Source: an uncultured Clostridia bacterium
GTDB lineage: Bacteria; Bacillota; Clostridia; Oscillospirales; Ruminococcaceae
Direction of reading: 5' to 3'
DNA length: 64,000 bases
Assembly: GCA_944387915.1 (NCBI GenBank)
Contig: CALXGT010000003.1
Coordinates: forward strand, 1 to 64,000
The notes under the pieces are model-generated. The model did no database searches and was not told the origin of the DNA. It saw nothing but the letters and a program-made list of their open reading frames with translations. Numbering within the stretch: position 1 is the stretch's first letter; every line of letters begins with the position of its first letter. Below, in pieces: positions 24,063 through 33,366 of this stretch. Made by a program: the position numbers and the translations under genes.

Positions 24063-26091
24063 CTTGGAAATTCTTGCTCCCGCCGGATCTATGGACGCGC
24101 TGATCGCGGCGGTTCGCTGCGGCGCCGACGCGGTCTATCTGGGACAAAAATCCTTCAGCGCCCGGAAAAACTCCAAAAACTTTGACGAAACGTCCTTAAA
24201 AGAGGCGGTCTTATACGCCCATGAACGGGGAGTCGCCATTCATCAGGCGTTAAACATTGTAGTGTTTGACCATGAGCGCGACGAGCTGAAACGTTGTATC
24301 GAAACGGCGCTAAACGCCGGTATCGACGCCTTTATCGTTCAGGATATGGGCGTCGTTTCCATTTTGCGGCAGATGGCGCCCACTGTTGCCCTCCACGCAT
24401 CCACCCAAATGGCGATCCATTCGGTAAACGGCGTAAAAATGGCCGAGGAGATGGGCTTTTCCCGGGTAGTGCTGGCAAGGGAGCTTTCCAAAAAAGAGAT
24501 CGCGAACATCCGAAGCCACACCGACTTGGAATTGGAGGTCTTCGTCCATGGCGCCCACTGTATGTCGGTGTCGGGGCAATGCTATTTAAGCGCCGTTATT
24601 GGGGGAAAAAGCGGAAACCGGGGACAATGCGCCCAGCCTTGCCGCCTTCCTTTTTCCACCGGCGGAAAAAACGAATATGCCCTTTCGCTAAAGGATTTAA
24701 GCTTATTCCCCCGGATCGAGGAACTCAAAGCCCTTGGCGTCCAATCGCTAAAAATCGAAGGGAGGGCAAAACGCCCCGAGTATGTGGCGGCGGCGGTGAC
24801 CGCCTGCCGGCAGGCATTAAACGGGGAGCCTTACGATCTGCGAAGGCTGGAAGCGGTGTTTTCCAGAGACGGCTTTACCAGCGCCTATTTTGACGGCAAT
24901 CTCACCAAAGACATGTTCGGCGTCCGGCGAAAGGAAGACGTTCTCTCGACGGAGGGCGCTTTAAAAGAGCTGTCCCTTTTATATCATAAAGAGGTCCCCC
25001 TCGTTCCCCTTACCCTCGCTTATTCCTTTAGCGAAAACGAAGGGACGCTCACTTTGTCCGACGGGGTCCATACCGTCGTAAAGACTGTCCCTTTGGAAAA
25101 AGACGGCAAGACACCCCTTTTGGAAGGGCGGATCCGGGAAAACGGCGGAAAGCTCGGGGGAACGCCTTATTATGCCGCTTCGGTTACCGTAGAGCGCCCG
25201 GAGCTTGCTTTTTTGCCTCTTTCCGGGATCAACGCCCTTCGCAGAGAAGGGATAAAGGCTCTTTCTACGATTCGAACAGAGCGCCCCTCCCCGCCTTCGG
25301 GAACCTTTCCGGCGATTTCCTCTGGTGTTTTACCCTCGGCTTCTTCCCCCGCGCGTTACGGAAAAATTCCTTCTCTCGCGCTGGTCAGCAAAGAGGCGGA
25401 GGCATTTTTCCAACGGCTGATCTTACCGGCAAGGGAGCTTTTATCCCTTCCCTCCATCAGCGAAAAAATCACCGCGTTTTTGCCGCCCTTCCTGTTCCGT
25501 GGCGAAGAGGAAGCCCTTTCCCTTTTGAAACAGCTTGCCGATAAGGGATTAACAAGCCTGTACTGCGACGGGCTTCATCATCTTTCCCTCGCCAAAAAAG
25601 CGGGGCTTTCGGCGATAGGAAGCCCTTTTTTCAACATCACCAACTCCTTTAGCGCCAAGGAAGCCGCCCGCCTCGGACTGACGGAGCTCACCCTTTCCTT
25701 TGAGGGAAAATGGAAGGCGTTAATGGAGATCCAAAGCCCGATACCCGCCGGGGTCCTCGTTTACGGCTTTTTGCGGGTGATGGCCCTTCGAAGTTGTCCG
25801 ATGCGGGCAAGAAAAGGATGCAGCCAATGCCGTCACCTTTTGGTGGATCGAAAGGGCGTATCCTTTCCCCTTTTTTGTGATGAAACCAAGACCGCCTTTT
25901 TATATAACAGTCTTCCTTTGTGGATGGGAGAGCAAAAAGAAAGAAAACCGGGCTTTTCCTTTTTCCTCTTTGATTTTTCTTTGGAGAGCAAAGAGGAGAT
26001 CAAAGAGGTTATGGACTGCTTTTTAAAAGGCAAAAAATTAAGCCGCCCCACCACCAAAGGGTTGTACTACCGGGGCGTAGAAGGAGAATAA
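24055..26091 (+). CDS. U32-family peptidase / RlhA-type rRNA hydroxylation protein
   Basis: 678 residues. The N-terminal U32 barrel (LEILAPAGSMDALIAAVRCGADAVYLG) and the family signature EVFVHGAHCMSVSGQCYLS are present, followed by GKSGNRGQCAQPCRLPF. The region beyond residue 350 is the DUF3656-type extension. U32 proteins include collagenase-like peptidases and the tRNA/rRNA hydroxylases RlhA and TrhP; the conserved cysteines fit the modification-enzyme group better than a protease (inference). ATG 24055 is preferred because family members start with 'M-x-LLAPAGS'; ATG 24040 is an alternative. Overlaps the end of zapA. Confidence 0.85.
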   Translation: MNSLEILAPAGSMDALIAAVRCGADAVYLGQKSFSARKNSKNFDETSLKEAVLYAHERGVAIHQALNIVVFDHERDELKRCIETALNAGIDAFIVQDMGVVSILRQMAPTVALHASTQMAIHSVNGVKMAEEMGFSRVVLARELSKKEIANIRSHTDLELEVFVHGAHCMSVSGQCYLSAVIGGKSGNRGQCAQPCRLPFSTGGKNEYALSLKDLSLFPRIEELKALGVQSLKIEGRAKRPEYVAAAVTACRQALNGEPYDLRRLEAVFSRDGFTSAYFDGNLTKDMFGVRRKEDVLSTEGALKELSLLYHKEVPLVPLTLAYSFSENEGTLTLSDGVHTVVKTVPLEKDGKTPLLEGRIRENGGKLGGTPYYAASVTVERPELAFLPLSGINALRREGIKALSTIRTERPSPPSGTFPAISSGVLPSASSPARYGKIPSLALVSKEAEAFFQRLILPARELLSLPSISEKITAFLPPFLFRGEEEALSLLKQLADKGLTSLYCDGLHHLSLAKKAGLSAIGSPFFNITNSFSAKEAARLGLTELTLSFEGKWKALMEIQSPIPAGVLVYGFLRVMALRSCPMRARKGCSQCRHLLVDRKGVSFPLFCDETKTAFLYNSLPLWMGEQKERKPGFSFFLFDFSLESKEEIKEVMDCFLKGKKLSRPTTKGLYYRGVEGE

Positions 26092-26093
26092 TT

Positions 26094-26567
26094 ATGGAGC
26101 AGGCACTCTCTTTTCCCATCAAGATTAAAAAGCGGCGGGAAAACGCCATTTTGCCGGTGCGAAAAACCAAAGAAAGCGCCGGATTCGACTTATGCGCATG
26201 CCTCGACGCCCCTATGGCCATTTTGCCGGACGAGATCGTCAGAGTCCCTACGGGATGGGCGTTTTCTCTCCCCAAAGGAACGGCGGGATTTCTTTACGCC
26301 CGGAGCGGTCTCGGCGGGCATGGCATCACCCTCCCCAACGCCGTGGGCGTGATCGACAGCGACTATCGGGGAGAGGTCTTCGTTCAGCTCATCAATTTGT
26401 CCCCGAAGCCCTTTTTCATCCGCCATGGCGACCGCATCGCCCAGCTGGTGATCGCGCCGGTCTTTTTCCCCGTTTTAGAGGAGACCGATACCCTCGATGA
26501 AACGGCGCGGGGAGAAGGAGGATTCGGTTCCACCGGACAAAACGAAACAGAAGGAGGAAACGTATGA
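26094..26567 (+). CDS. dut: dUTP diphosphatase
   Basis: 157 residues, trimeric dUTPase family. It hydrolyses dUTP to dUMP, keeping uracil out of DNA and feeding thymidylate synthesis. Motifs: 1 ESAGFDLCA, 2 ARSGLG, 3 GVIDSDYRGEV, 4 GDRIAQLVI and 5 RGEGGFGSTG. It starts 2 bases after the U32 stop and overlaps the following small membrane gene by four bases. Confidence 0.95.
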   Translation: MEQALSFPIKIKKRRENAILPVRKTKESAGFDLCACLDAPMAILPDEIVRVPTGWAFSLPKGTAGFLYARSGLGGHGITLPNAVGVIDSDYRGEVFVQLINLSPKPFFIRHGDRIAQLVIAPVFFPVLEETDTLDETARGEGGFGSTGQNETEGGNV

Positions 26568-26827
26568 AACGGACGTTTTGGTTTTTGCTTTTCTTACTGG
26601 GAGGGATCCTTTGCGGCGCCTTAGTATCGGAGCTTGCGAGCCAGGTCTCGTTTTTGCGCTTTCTCTGTTACGGGGAAAGCATCGGGGTAGGCTATCCCTC
26701 TCCGGTGACGGTGGATCTCGCGGTGATCCAGTTCAGCTTCGGTTTTATGATTGAATTGAATTTGGCGAAATTCCTTTGTATTATCGCCGCGATGGCGCTG
26801 TATATTAAAATCGGGAGAAGATTATGA
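26564..26827 (+). CDS. DUF4321 small membrane protein
   Basis: 87 residues. An N-terminal helix (FWFLLFLLGGILCGALVSEL) and a second (IELNLAKFLCIIAAMALYI) with a conserved-looking segment in between (PVTVDLAVIQFSFGFMI) match the DUF4321 family, which typically sits beside maf in clostridia. Function unknown. Overlaps dut by four bases (ATGA) and maf by four bases, suggesting a single translational unit. Confidence 0.82.
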   Translation: MKRTFWFLLFLLGGILCGALVSELASQVSFLRFLCYGESIGVGYPSPVTVDLAVIQFSFGFMIELNLAKFLCIIAAMALYIKIGRRL

Positions 26828-27435
26828 TACAAAATTTACCGGTGATTCTCGCTTCCCGCTCCCCCAGGAGACGGGAGCTTTTGTCCCTTTTGTTTGATGC
26901 ATTTACCGCTGTGACATCGGACTTTGACGAAGAAAGCGTAAAAACAAAAGGACTTTCCCCAAAAGAAACCGCCGTCGCCCTTTCCTTTGGCAAAGCGAAG
27001 GCGGTTTTGGACGCCCTGGATTATGACGCTTTGGTCATAGGAGGCGATACCGTCGTCGTTTCGCCAGAGGGAGAAATTTTCGGCATCCCCAAAGATAAAG
27101 CCGACGCCAAACGCATGCTTCTTTCCCTGTCGGGGAAAAAACACCGGGTGATCTCCGCCGTAACCTATCTCACCAAAAACCGGCGCCGTTCCTTTTCTTC
27201 CGAAACGGCGGTCTTTTTCTACCCTCTTTCCGAAGAGGAGATCGACGCCTACATCCAAAGTGGAGAGCCGTTTGACAAGGCAGGGGGATACGGAATCCAA
27301 GGGAAAGGAAGCCTTTTGGTGGAAAAAATCGAAGGCGATTACTTTACCGTAGTGGGATTTCCCGTAGCGAAAGCCAAAAAAGAGCTGGATTCCCTTTTTT
27401 TGGAAGAAAATTTACTTTTTTCGGCAGAAAAATGA
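26824..27435 (+). CDS. maf: Maf nucleoside triphosphate pyrophosphatase
   Basis: 203 residues. It hydrolyses dTTP/UTP or modified nucleotides, a house-cleaning and division-linked enzyme. Starts LPVILASRSPRRRELLSLL (the S/R-R Maf signature), with GGDTVVV, the Asp general base and a KAGGYGIQGKG segment. Overlaps the DUF4321 gene by four bases; mreB begins after it behind its own promoter. Confidence 0.93.
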   Translation: MIQNLPVILASRSPRRRELLSLLFDAFTAVTSDFDEESVKTKGLSPKETAVALSFGKAKAVLDALDYDALVIGGDTVVVSPEGEIFGIPKDKADAKRMLLSLSGKKHRVISAVTYLTKNRRRSFSSETAVFFYPLSEEEIDAYIQSGEPFDKAGGYGIQGKGSLLVEKIEGDYFTVVGFPVAKAKKELDSLFLEENLLFSAEK

Positions 27436-27464
27436 TTGTGCTTTTTAGGGGAAACGGTTATAAT
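27436..27464 (+). promoter_or_regulatory. Promoter of mreBCD
   Basis: TTGTGC (27436-27441), 17 bases, TATAAT (27459-27464). It starts immediately past the maf stop. Confidence 0.82.
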
Positions 27465-27513
27465 AAGGAAAGGTAGATCTTTGGATTCTACGAAAATGGA
27501 GAGGAGAATGCAT

Positions 27514-28542
27514 GTGTTTCCGTTTTTTTTAAAGGACATCGGAATTGATTTGGGAACAGCCAACACCTTAGTATACATCAAGGGAAAAGGGATTATTATT
27601 CGGGAACCCAGCGTGGTTGCCGTGGATATTAAAAACAACAAGGTCAAATGCGTCGGACAGGAGGCCAAAGAGGTCATTGGAAGGACTCCCGGCTCTATTG
27701 TGACGGTACGGCCGTTGAAAGACGGGGTTATCGCCGATTTTGACATCACCACCGCCATGCTTCAGGACTTTATCCGCAGAGCGGTAGGAAAGAGCTTTTT
27801 CTCCCGTCCCAGAGTCATTATCTGTATCCCTTCGGGCGTTACCGAAGTGGAGCGCCGGGCGGTGAGAGACGCCAGCGAGCAGGCGGGCGCCAAACGGGTC
27901 TCCATCATTGAAGAGCCCATGGCGGCGGCGATCGGCGCCGGTCTTCCCGTAGCCGAACCCCAAGGCTCCATGGTGGTGGACATTGGCGGCGGCACCTCGG
28001 AGGTGGCGGTGATCTCCTTAGGGGGCATTGTCGCCGCGAAATCCGTGCGGGTAGGCGGCGATAAATTTGACGAAGCGATTATTAACTTTATCAAAAAGAA
28101 ATATAATCTTTTGATCGGCGAACGCACCGCCGAAGATATTAAAATCCAAATTGGCTCCGCCTATCCGCTGGAAGACGGGGAACTGGAAATGGAAATCAAG
28201 GGAAGAAATCTTTTAAACGGACTTCCCGAGAATATTGTCATTACCTCGGACCAGATCCGGGGCGCGTTAAAGGATTCCCTTTCGGCGATTTTAGAAGCCA
28301 TCCGCATTACCCTGGAAAAAACCCCGCCCGAGCTTTCCGCCGATATTATTGACCAGGGCATCACTCTCACCGGAGGCGGCGCCTTGCTTCGAGGATTGGA
28401 TAAGCTGATCCACGAGGAGACCAATATGCCCGTCAACATCGCGGAAAATCCGCTGGACTGCGTTGCCGTTGGCGCAGGCATGGTTTTAGATAACATTGAC
28501 AAGCTGACGGATGTTTTAAGCGAAGAGGAAAATAAATATTAA
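27514..28542 (+). CDS. mreB: Rod shape-determining protein MreB
   Basis: About 342 residues, an actin homologue that directs side-wall peptidoglycan synthesis. The phosphate-1 motif [12 protein letters not shown] is near residue 9; later come the phosphate-2 loop [12 protein letters not shown] and the adenosine motif [14 protein letters not shown] 27514 is favoured: GAGAGGAG lies about 7 bases upstream and the protein then begins [10 protein letters not shown], like other MreB. ATG 27508 is only one base from that site but remains possible. Heads the mreB-mreC-mreD-mrdA shape cluster. Confidence 0.95.
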   Translation: MFPFFLKDIGIDLGTANTLVYIKGKGIIIREPSVVAVDIKNNKVKCVGQEAKEVIGRTPGSIVTVRPLKDGVIADFDITTAMLQDFIRRAVGKSFFSRPRVIICIPSGVTEVERRAVRDASEQAGAKRVSIIEEPMAAAIGAGLPVAEPQGSMVVDIGGGTSEVAVISLGGIVAAKSVRVGGDKFDEAIINFIKKKYNLLIGERTAEDIKIQIGSAYPLEDGELEMEIKGRNLLNGLPENIVITSDQIRGALKDSLSAILEAIRITLEKTPPELSADIIDQGITLTGGGALLRGLDKLIHEETNMPVNIAENPLDCVAVGAGMVLDNIDKLTDVLSEEENKY

Positions 28543-28546
28543 CGGT

Positions 28547-28597
28547 AAGCGGACAGGAAAACGGCAAAGCCTTTTTGCCCTGTCCGCTTTTCTTTTC
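28547..28597 (+). terminator. Terminator-like hairpin between mreB and mreC
   Basis: AAGCGGACAGG / CCTGTCCGCTT, an 11-bp arm pair with further GGCAAA/TTTGCC pairing inside, followed by TTCTTTT. It lies inside an operon, 4 bases past mreB, so it probably lowers rather than stops mreC expression. Confidence 0.8.
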
Positions 28598-28613
28598 GAA
28601 AGGAGGGGAGCCT

Positions 28614-29471
28614 TTGCGAGAGTTTTTAAAAAGCCTGCGGTTTAAAATCCTGCTGGGGGTACTGGCTGTGCTTTTGGGGATGATGATTTACGCGGCGGGA
28701 AGCGGCGGTATCGATACCCTTCCAGAACGTATCTTCGCTTCCATTGTAACCCCTGTCACCAAATTTACCGCAACGGTCACCGACGGATTTGTAGACTTCT
28801 TTTCGGTCTTTTTCAACGCCAAAGACAATTATGAAGAAAACCTTCTCCTCAAGGAAGAAAACGCCAAACTGAAACAGCAGCTTGCGGATTACGCAACCAT
28901 GAAAACCGAAAACGAGCGGCTAAAGGAAATTTTAAATATTACCGAGTTGGACGCGGACATTGAGTTGATCGACGCCGGCGTCATCAGCAGAGACCCCACC
29001 GACAGCTTTTACAGCTTCAACATCGACAAAGGAAGCGCCCATGGGGTTTCCCTTCGGGATCCGGTGGTCACCGCCGACGGACTTGTGGGATTTATCAGTT
29101 CCGTAGGTCCCACCTACTCCACGGTAACCACCCTTTTTAGTCCCCAATCCAACGTAGGCGCTTTGGATTCGGTTTCCCGGGAAACGGGAAATGTCACCGG
29201 TACCATCGAGCTTGCCAAGGACGGTCTCATTAAAATGGAATTTCTTTCCACCGAAACGGCGATCGAGGAAGGCAACCTTATTGTCACCTCGGGAAGCAGC
29301 GGGATGTATCCTGCCGATTTGGTAATTGGCGAGGTAAAAGAAATCGTCACCGAGGATTCCGGCATCTCCCTTTCCGCTTACCTAAAGCCGGCGGCGGACA
29401 TTACCAAAACCAAATACGTTTATATTCTGACTTCTTTTTTGGGACAAAACAGTGAGGAGGAAACGCCGTGA
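28614..29471 (+). CDS. mreC: Rod shape-determining protein MreC
   Basis: 285 residues. One N-terminal membrane helix (ILLGVLAVLLGMMIYAAGS), a coiled coil (LLKEENAKLKQQLADYATMKTENERLKEIL, about 75-105) and the beta-rich extracytoplasmic MreC domain (VVTADGLVGFISSVG, VTSGSSGMYPADLVIGEV). It links MreB to the elongasome PBPs. The start is TTG 28614 behind AGGAGGGG. The end overlaps mreD by four bases (GTGA). A 14-bp palindrome related to the Noc site lies in its coding region (29172-29185). Confidence 0.92.
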   Translation: MREFLKSLRFKILLGVLAVLLGMMIYAAGSGGIDTLPERIFASIVTPVTKFTATVTDGFVDFFSVFFNAKDNYEENLLLKEENAKLKQQLADYATMKTENERLKEILNITELDADIELIDAGVISRDPTDSFYSFNIDKGSAHGVSLRDPVVTADGLVGFISSVGPTYSTVTTLFSPQSNVGALDSVSRETGNVTGTIELAKDGLIKMEFLSTETAIEEGNLIVTSGSSGMYPADLVIGEVKEIVTEDSGISLSAYLKPAADITKTKYVYILTSFLGQNSEEETP

Positions 29472-29989
29472 CCTTGGGAAAAAACGGAAAGCTTGCAGTA
29501 AAATGGGGAATTTACCTGTTGCTGCTCTTTCTTTGCTGCGGACTTCAAGGAACGCCCAGTCTTTTTTCCATTGACGGAATCAAGCCCCTTTTCCTACCCG
29601 CTCTCGCCGTCTCCCTCGCCTTTTTCGAAAATGAGATCGCCGCCGGCGCTTACGGCCTTGCGGCGGGGCTTTTATGGGACGTTATGGCGGGAAAGGTATT
29701 TGGATTTTTCGGTATTCTTTTGATGCTGTGCTGTATTACCGCAACGCTTCTTTCTATGTACTGCCTGCGGGTCAACTACATCAATATGATGCTGTTAAAC
29801 GGCGCCGTAATTGTTTTATGCCTTTTGTGGGATTATTCTTTCAACTATTTGCTTTGGGGATATGAAGGCCACGCCGCCTATCTGCTCCGGTACTTTTTTG
29901 TCACTCTTTACAGTCTCCCCTTTTCCTTCCTAACCGCCTTTTTGATTCGGAAAATCGCATCCCGTTTCTCCCCGGTGATCCGGGCGTAA
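29468..29989 (+). CDS. mreD: Rod shape-determining protein MreD
   Basis: 173 residues with five to six hydrophobic segments (e.g. WGIYLLLLFLCCGLQGTPSLF, GLAAGLLWDVMAG, FGILLMLCCITATLLSMYC) and the family's D-x-W motif (LLWDVMAGKVFGFFG). Membrane partner of MreC in the elongasome. Begins at GTG 29468 overlapping mreC. mrdA follows after ten bases. Confidence 0.9.
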   Translation: MTLGKNGKLAVKWGIYLLLLFLCCGLQGTPSLFSIDGIKPLFLPALAVSLAFFENEIAAGAYGLAAGLLWDVMAGKVFGFFGILLMLCCITATLLSMYCLRVNYINMMLLNGAVIVLCLLWDYSFNYLLWGYEGHAAYLLRYFFVTLYSLPFSFLTAFLIRKIASRFSPVIRA

Positions 29990-29999
29990 AGGAGTTGTT

Positions 30000-31991
30000 A
30001 TGCAAAAAAAATTGTCCACCCGGGTCCGCCTTTTGTTCTTAGGATTTTTCGCTTTGGGAATTTTTATCGTTTATGGGCTGCTCTTAATGACCTACCAGGT
30101 GGTCCATGGCGCCGAATACCGCGCCCAGATGAACCGAACTACGGTTACCCGAATCACGATCGATGCCGCGAGAGGAAATATTTTAGACCGCAACGGCGTT
30201 TTACTCGCCACCAATGAAATCGGGTTAAATGTGGTATTTTACTACTCTTCCTTGCAATCGGGGAGTGAAAACGAAATTATTGCCGGCCTTATTACCCTTT
30301 TCGAAGAAAAAGGAGAAGAATACACCGACCTTCTTCCCCTTTCCGACGACGGGACCTCTTTCCTTCCCGATACCGAAAAAGAAGTGGAAACCTTAAAATC
30401 CGCATTGGGGTTAAACGTTTACGCTACGGCGGAAAACTGCTTATACCACCTCATTGAACAGTACGATATCGATGGGTACGACACCGAAATGGCTCGAAAA
30501 ATCGCCGGCGTACGATACAGTATGTACCAATCGGATTTTTCGGTCAATAATAACGTATACCGGTTTGCCCAGGACATCTCCTACGACTTGGCGCTAACCC
30601 TCAAGGAGCTTTCTTATCGGTTTCCCGGCGTAGAAATTGAGGAAACCGACCTTCGGATCTACCCCGAAGGAGACACCGCTCCCCACCTTGTGGGAACCAT
30701 TGGCGCTATGAGCGCCGAAGAATACGCGGACACTTACAAAGACGCCGGGTATCCTATGAACGCGTATGTGGGAAAATTCGGCATTGAAAAGGAATATGAG
30801 TCCATTCTTCATGGCGAAGAAGGCATTTTGGCAGTAGAGCGAAACGCCAAAACCGGCGAAATCCTCTCCGAGGTGGTTACCGAAGCGCCGCAGGCGGGAA
30901 GCGATGTGGTCCTTACTATCGATAGCGTCTACCAGCAAAAACTTCAGGAAATTTTGGATAATCACCTTGCCGCTCTTCGTGAGGAGCAGGAGGGAGAAGA
31001 CGGAAACCATGCCGAAGGCGGAGCGATCGTAGTATTAGACGCCCGAAACGGCGACGTGCTGGCTATGGTTACCTCCCCTTCTTACGATATTAACGATTTC
31101 TTTACCGAGTACGATACCATCAGCACCGCCGAATATAATCCCTTAACCAACCGAGCCATTTCGGGGTTATATCGCCCCGGCTCCACGTTCAAAACCGTGG
31201 TGGCGGCGGCGGGACTGTCGGAGAATATTATTACCCCTACCCAGACGGTATACTGCGCCCATGTTTACACCTACTACGACTATATTCCCGGCAACACCTT
31301 TCATCCCACATGCCTTGGGACCCATGGAAATATTGCGGTCAGCGACGCTTTGACGGTTTCCTGTAACATCTTTTTTTACGAAGTAGGACGACTTTTAGGG
31401 ATTGACACCATCAATCGTTACGCCAACGCCTTTGGACTGGGAGTGGATACCGGATTAGAGCTCTACAGCCACCCGGGATATCTCTCCAGCCCGGAACGAA
31501 GCGAGGAATTGGGGACCGAATGGTTCCAAGGAAACGTGGTCCAGGCATCCATCGGGCAGATGGACACGGCGGTTACCCCTTTACAGCTCGCGGTACAGGC
31601 AATGACCCTAGCAAATAAGGGAAGCCGCTATCAAGCGCACTTAGTCAAGGAAATTCAATATCAGGACGAAACGGTTTCCCAGACAACCCCCCAAGTGCTA
31701 AGCGAAATTTCTCTTTCCGACGAAAACTACCAGGCGATTTTAAACGGAATGATCGGCGCCGCCAACCGGGTAACCGGCGAGTATGCCCTAACGAATTTAG
31801 GATACGCGGTGGCGTTAAAAACCGGTACGCCCCAGGTTACCACCGAAACCTACAACTCTGTCGCTATCGGCTTCGCCCCCGCCGACAATCCGGTTTTGGC
31901 TTTCGGTATTGTCTTGGAGGAAGGGGAATACGCAAACCAACTGGTTCGACAAATTTTAGATGCGTATACCGATCTTTACGGAAATTTTTAA
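30000..31991 (+). CDS. mrdA: Penicillin-binding protein 2 (elongasome transpeptidase)
   Basis: 663 residues. Class B PBP: short cytosolic start, one membrane helix (LLFLGFFALGIFIVYGLLLMTY), a pedestal domain (RGNILDRNGVLLATNEIG), and a transpeptidase domain with SxxK (PGSTFKTVVAAAGL), SxN (VSCNIFF) and KTG (LKTGTPQ). It cross-links side-wall peptidoglycan. GGAG upstream. Position after mreD fits the PBP2 role. Confidence 0.94.
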   Translation: MQKKLSTRVRLLFLGFFALGIFIVYGLLLMTYQVVHGAEYRAQMNRTTVTRITIDAARGNILDRNGVLLATNEIGLNVVFYYSSLQSGSENEIIAGLITLFEEKGEEYTDLLPLSDDGTSFLPDTEKEVETLKSALGLNVYATAENCLYHLIEQYDIDGYDTEMARKIAGVRYSMYQSDFSVNNNVYRFAQDISYDLALTLKELSYRFPGVEIEETDLRIYPEGDTAPHLVGTIGAMSAEEYADTYKDAGYPMNAYVGKFGIEKEYESILHGEEGILAVERNAKTGEILSEVVTEAPQAGSDVVLTIDSVYQQKLQEILDNHLAALREEQEGEDGNHAEGGAIVVLDARNGDVLAMVTSPSYDINDFFTEYDTISTAEYNPLTNRAISGLYRPGSTFKTVVAAAGLSENIITPTQTVYCAHVYTYYDYIPGNTFHPTCLGTHGNIAVSDALTVSCNIFFYEVGRLLGIDTINRYANAFGLGVDTGLELYSHPGYLSSPERSEELGTEWFQGNVVQASIGQMDTAVTPLQLAVQAMTLANKGSRYQAHLVKEIQYQDETVSQTTPQVLSEISLSDENYQAILNGMIGAANRVTGEYALTNLGYAVALKTGTPQVTTETYNSVAIGFAPADNPVLAFGIVLEEGEYANQLVRQILDAYTDLYGNF

Positions 31992-32071
31992 TGAAAAAAG
32001 AGGTTTTCGGGCAAAAAGGAAAAGAAAATTGAAAAAAATATCCTTTTTCTATAGAAAAAAGCAAAGGTTTG

Positions 32072-32080
32072 TGTTATACT
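32072..32080 (+). promoter_or_regulatory. Extended -10 promoter before minD
   Basis: TGTTATACT (32072-32080) is a TGn-extended -10; no good -35. Start of minD lies 40 bases further on. Confidence 0.5.
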
Positions 32081-32119
32081 GGACTTATGTTATGCTGAGA
32101 TAATGGGTAGGTGGGGCTT

Positions 32120-32854
32120 TTGGCAGAAATTGTTTCGGTTCTTTCCGGAAAAGGCGGCGTCGGAAAGTCCACCGTTATCTCCGCATTAGGGTATTCTTTA
32201 GCCGCCGAAGGGAAAAAAACGCTTATCATCGAGCTGGATTTGGGGCTTCGCGGATTGGACCTTATGCTTTCCCTTTCCGACCAGATCGTTTTTGATTTGG
32301 GAGACCTTCTTTATGGGCGCTGTATGCTAAGCGACGCTTTGGCGCGCTCTCCGTATACGCCCTGGCTTTCTGTGATTCCCGCTCCGGTCTCTCCGCTTAA
32401 AGAGCTGGACGCCGGCCGCATGGCGGTCCTTTTACGGGAACTTTCTCTTCATTTCGACTTTATTCTTTTGGACATGCCCGCCGGTCTTTACTTGAGTCCG
32501 TCTCTCACCGCTTTGTTAGCGGATACCGCATTGATTGTCGCTACGCCGGATCCGGTTTCTATCCGCAGCGCGGGCAAAGTTCGCGCTCTGTTGGAGGAAC
32601 AGGGCTTTACCTCCCACCGGCTGCTTATCAATCAATTTCGCTGGTCTACGTTTAAAAAGAGCGGCTTTTCCAATATGGACCAGGTAATTGACGCGGTAGG
32701 AAGCCAGCTTATAGGAATTTTCCCCAAAGACGAAAAGGGGATCTCTTTTTTAATCCACGGAAACAAACCAGTAGAGGGCAGCGCCTTTTTGACTGTCGCC
32801 AGAGCGATCGCCCGCCGTCTGCTGGGTATCTATATTCCCTTACTGATTCACTGA
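32120..32854 (+). CDS. minD: MinD-family ATPase (orphan)
   Basis: 244 residues. Deviant Walker A motif SGKGGVGKST (residues 8-17), the ELDLGLRGLDLML switch segment and the D-P-A family hydrolysis region. MinD recruits MinC to membrane to block polar Z-rings. Neither minC nor minE is adjacent, and the C-terminal tail (ARRLLGIYIPLLIH) is more hydrophobic than a typical amphipathic membrane-targeting helix. TTG 32120 is chosen (AGGTGG 5 bases upstream). Could instead be another ParA/MinD-type positioning ATPase. Lies between mrdA and mgsA. Confidence 0.8.
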   Translation: MAEIVSVLSGKGGVGKSTVISALGYSLAAEGKKTLIIELDLGLRGLDLMLSLSDQIVFDLGDLLYGRCMLSDALARSPYTPWLSVIPAPVSPLKELDAGRMAVLLRELSLHFDFILLDMPAGLYLSPSLTALLADTALIVATPDPVSIRSAGKVRALLEEQGFTSHRLLINQFRWSTFKKSGFSNMDQVIDAVGSQLIGIFPKDEKGISFLIHGNKPVEGSAFLTVARAIARRLLGIYIPLLIH

Positions 32855-32881
32855 TACATAAATAAAAGGAGGAGACAGCAC

Positions 32882-33286
32882 ATGAACATTGCTTTGACCG
32901 CCCACGACTCAAAAAAAGAGCTGATGGTACAGTTCTGCATCGCTTACTGCGGTATTATGAGTCACCACAATCTTTGCGCCACCGGAACCACCGGAAAGTT
33001 GATTTCTGAAGCCACCGGTCTCAATATCAAGCGTTTTTTAAGCGGCCCTCAAGGCGGTGATCAGCAAATTGCTTCTTTGATTGCTTGCAATGAAATTGAT
33101 CTACTCTTATTTTTCCGGGATCCGTTAACTCTTCAATCCCAAAACACTCATGAGCAAAACCTCCTGCGTCTCTGCGACGTGCATAATATCCCGGTCGCTA
33201 CCAATATCGCTACCGCCGAAGTGTTGATCCATGGACTGGAACGGGGCGATTTGGACTGGAGAATGATTTTAAATCAAAACGGATAA
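32882..33286 (+). CDS. mgsA: Methylglyoxal synthase
   Basis: 134 residues, normal MgsA size. Converts dihydroxyacetone phosphate to methylglyoxal and phosphate, bypassing lower glycolysis when phosphate is short. Key pieces: [16 protein letters not shown] (phosphate-binding), [14 protein letters not shown] (catalytic Asp) and FFRDPL. AGGAGGAGA precedes the ATG. Confidence 0.95.
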   Translation: MNIALTAHDSKKELMVQFCIAYCGIMSHHNLCATGTTGKLISEATGLNIKRFLSGPQGGDQQIASLIACNEIDLLLFFRDPLTLQSQNTHEQNLLRLCDVHNIPVATNIATAEVLIHGLERGDLDWRMILNQNG

Positions 33287-33306
33287 CAAAAATGAAAACG
33301 GTCGAA

Positions 33307-33341
33307 ATGAGCTTATCGGAAGATAGGCTTATTTTGTCTGT
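33307..33341 (+). terminator. Weak terminator between mgsA and hisS
   Basis: ATGAGCTTATC, GGAA loop, GATAGGCTTAT with G-U pairs; followed by TTTGTCTG. A short T-run makes it a weak terminator or a hisS leader hairpin. It is too short to be a T-box. Confidence 0.45.
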
Positions 33342-33366
33342 CAATCCTTTCAGATAGGAGTATCAT

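Noticed and set aside
33287-33366. T-box riboswitch before hisS
   Set aside because: Only 80 bases are available and the T-box sequence (TGGN-type) is missing; only a weak hairpin is seen.
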